This document shows, piece by piece, positions 63,858-64,000 of a stretch of DNA of 64,000 bases. The stretch comes from Microbacterium sp. SA39. Its GTDB lineage: Bacteria > Actinomycetota > Actinomycetes > Actinomycetales > Microbacteriaceae. The DNA lies in assembly GCF_000967865.1 (NCBI RefSeq), contig NZ_JXRU01000034.1, forward strand, positions 62,001 to 126,000, given 5' to 3'. A program made the translations under genes and the position numbers. The notes below the pieces were generated by a model. That model saw nothing but the letters and a program-made list of their open reading frames with translations, was not told the origin of the DNA and searched no databases. The first letter of the stretch is position 1. Every line of letters begins with the position of its first letter.

Positions 63858-64000
63858 ATGGCTGACTCCACTCTCGCGCTCGACGTCCTCAAGGCAGACG
63901 GCAAGAAGGCAAGCTCCATCGAGCTTCCCGCCGCGCTGTTCGACGTCAAGACGAACATCCCGCTCATCCACCAGGTCGTCGTCGCGCAGCTCGCGGCAGC
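63858..64000 (+). CDS. rplD: 50S ribosomal protein L4, partial
   Basis: The first 47 codons only, cut by the right edge of the window. [20 protein letters not shown] and [20 protein letters not shown] match L4. Starts two bases after the rplC stop. Confidence 0.97.
   Translation, partial: MADSTLALDVLKADGKKASSIELPAALFDVKTNIPLIHQVVVAQLAA

Overview
The window looks like a chromosomal segment of a high-GC Gram-positive actinobacterium. Family Microbacteriaceae, and Microbacterium in particular, fits best. The evidence is the very high GC at third codon positions, the gene set (full-length Lhr helicase, YajQ, DUF4229, FprA-type reductase, menaquinone pathway, actinobacterial str and S10 operons), many GTG starts, and a TANNNT -10 box placed 6-7 nt before many start codons (leaderless-type promoters). 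The genus call is inference from gene content; no 16S gene is present.

Layout. 1-4.1 kb: partial EI24 membrane protein, GntR/UTRA regulator, and a secreted metallophosphoesterase with a LASTG sorting signal. 4.1-4.65 kb: YefM/YoeB toxin-antitoxin pair with a palindromic operator. 4.66-11.1 kb: lhr helicase and an ABC-F ATPase. 11.4-21.3 kb: housekeeping and accessory genes (secreted EEP-fold phosphohydrolase, carboxylesterase, NUDIX-like protein, threonine aldolase, MFS transporter, SDR, DUF6421 with a divergent AsnC regulator, DUF4287, menA, DUF4229). 21.3-24.2 kb: an unrecognised propeller-like protein and an ABC exporter half-transporter. 24.2-30.1 kb: a tightly coupled nonulosonic-acid (sialic-acid-type) surface glycan cluster, consisting of GT2, polysialyltransferase-like GT, CMP-sialate synthetase fused to a HAD phosphatase, a NANS-like synthase lacking the SAF domain, and DUF6716 GT. 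This is the most interesting system in the window. 30.2-33.1 kb: DrrAB-type ABC exporter with a divergent WYL regulator. 34.2 kb: a tRNA-Met-like gene. 34.3-42.8 kb: Ig-like secreted protein, alpha/beta hydrolase without catalytic Ser and His, AfsR/SARP-type regulator, ArfB, and a rhomboid/DUF2156 fusion.

42.8-50.8 kb holds most of the menaquinone genes (menD, menF, menG, polyprenyl diphosphate synthase; menA lies at 20 kb), together with a PPK2 polyphosphate kinase and an FprA-like ferredoxin-NADP reductase. 50.8-57.1 kb carries a lipoprotein, a hydrolase, an FCD-type GntR regulator, yajQ and several unrecognised membrane or cytoplasmic proteins, one of which lacks a normal start codon.

57.1-64 kb is the translation block: the str operon (rpsL, rpsG, fusA, tuf) with perfect hairpins before fusA and before tuf, a small helical protein, a strongly folded candidate non-coding RNA with GGGG in several loops, and the start of the S10 operon (rpsJ, rplC, rplD cut by the window end). 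Interspersed palindromic repeats (core CCTGAGCCTGTCGAAGGG) occur four times, two of them inside coding genes.
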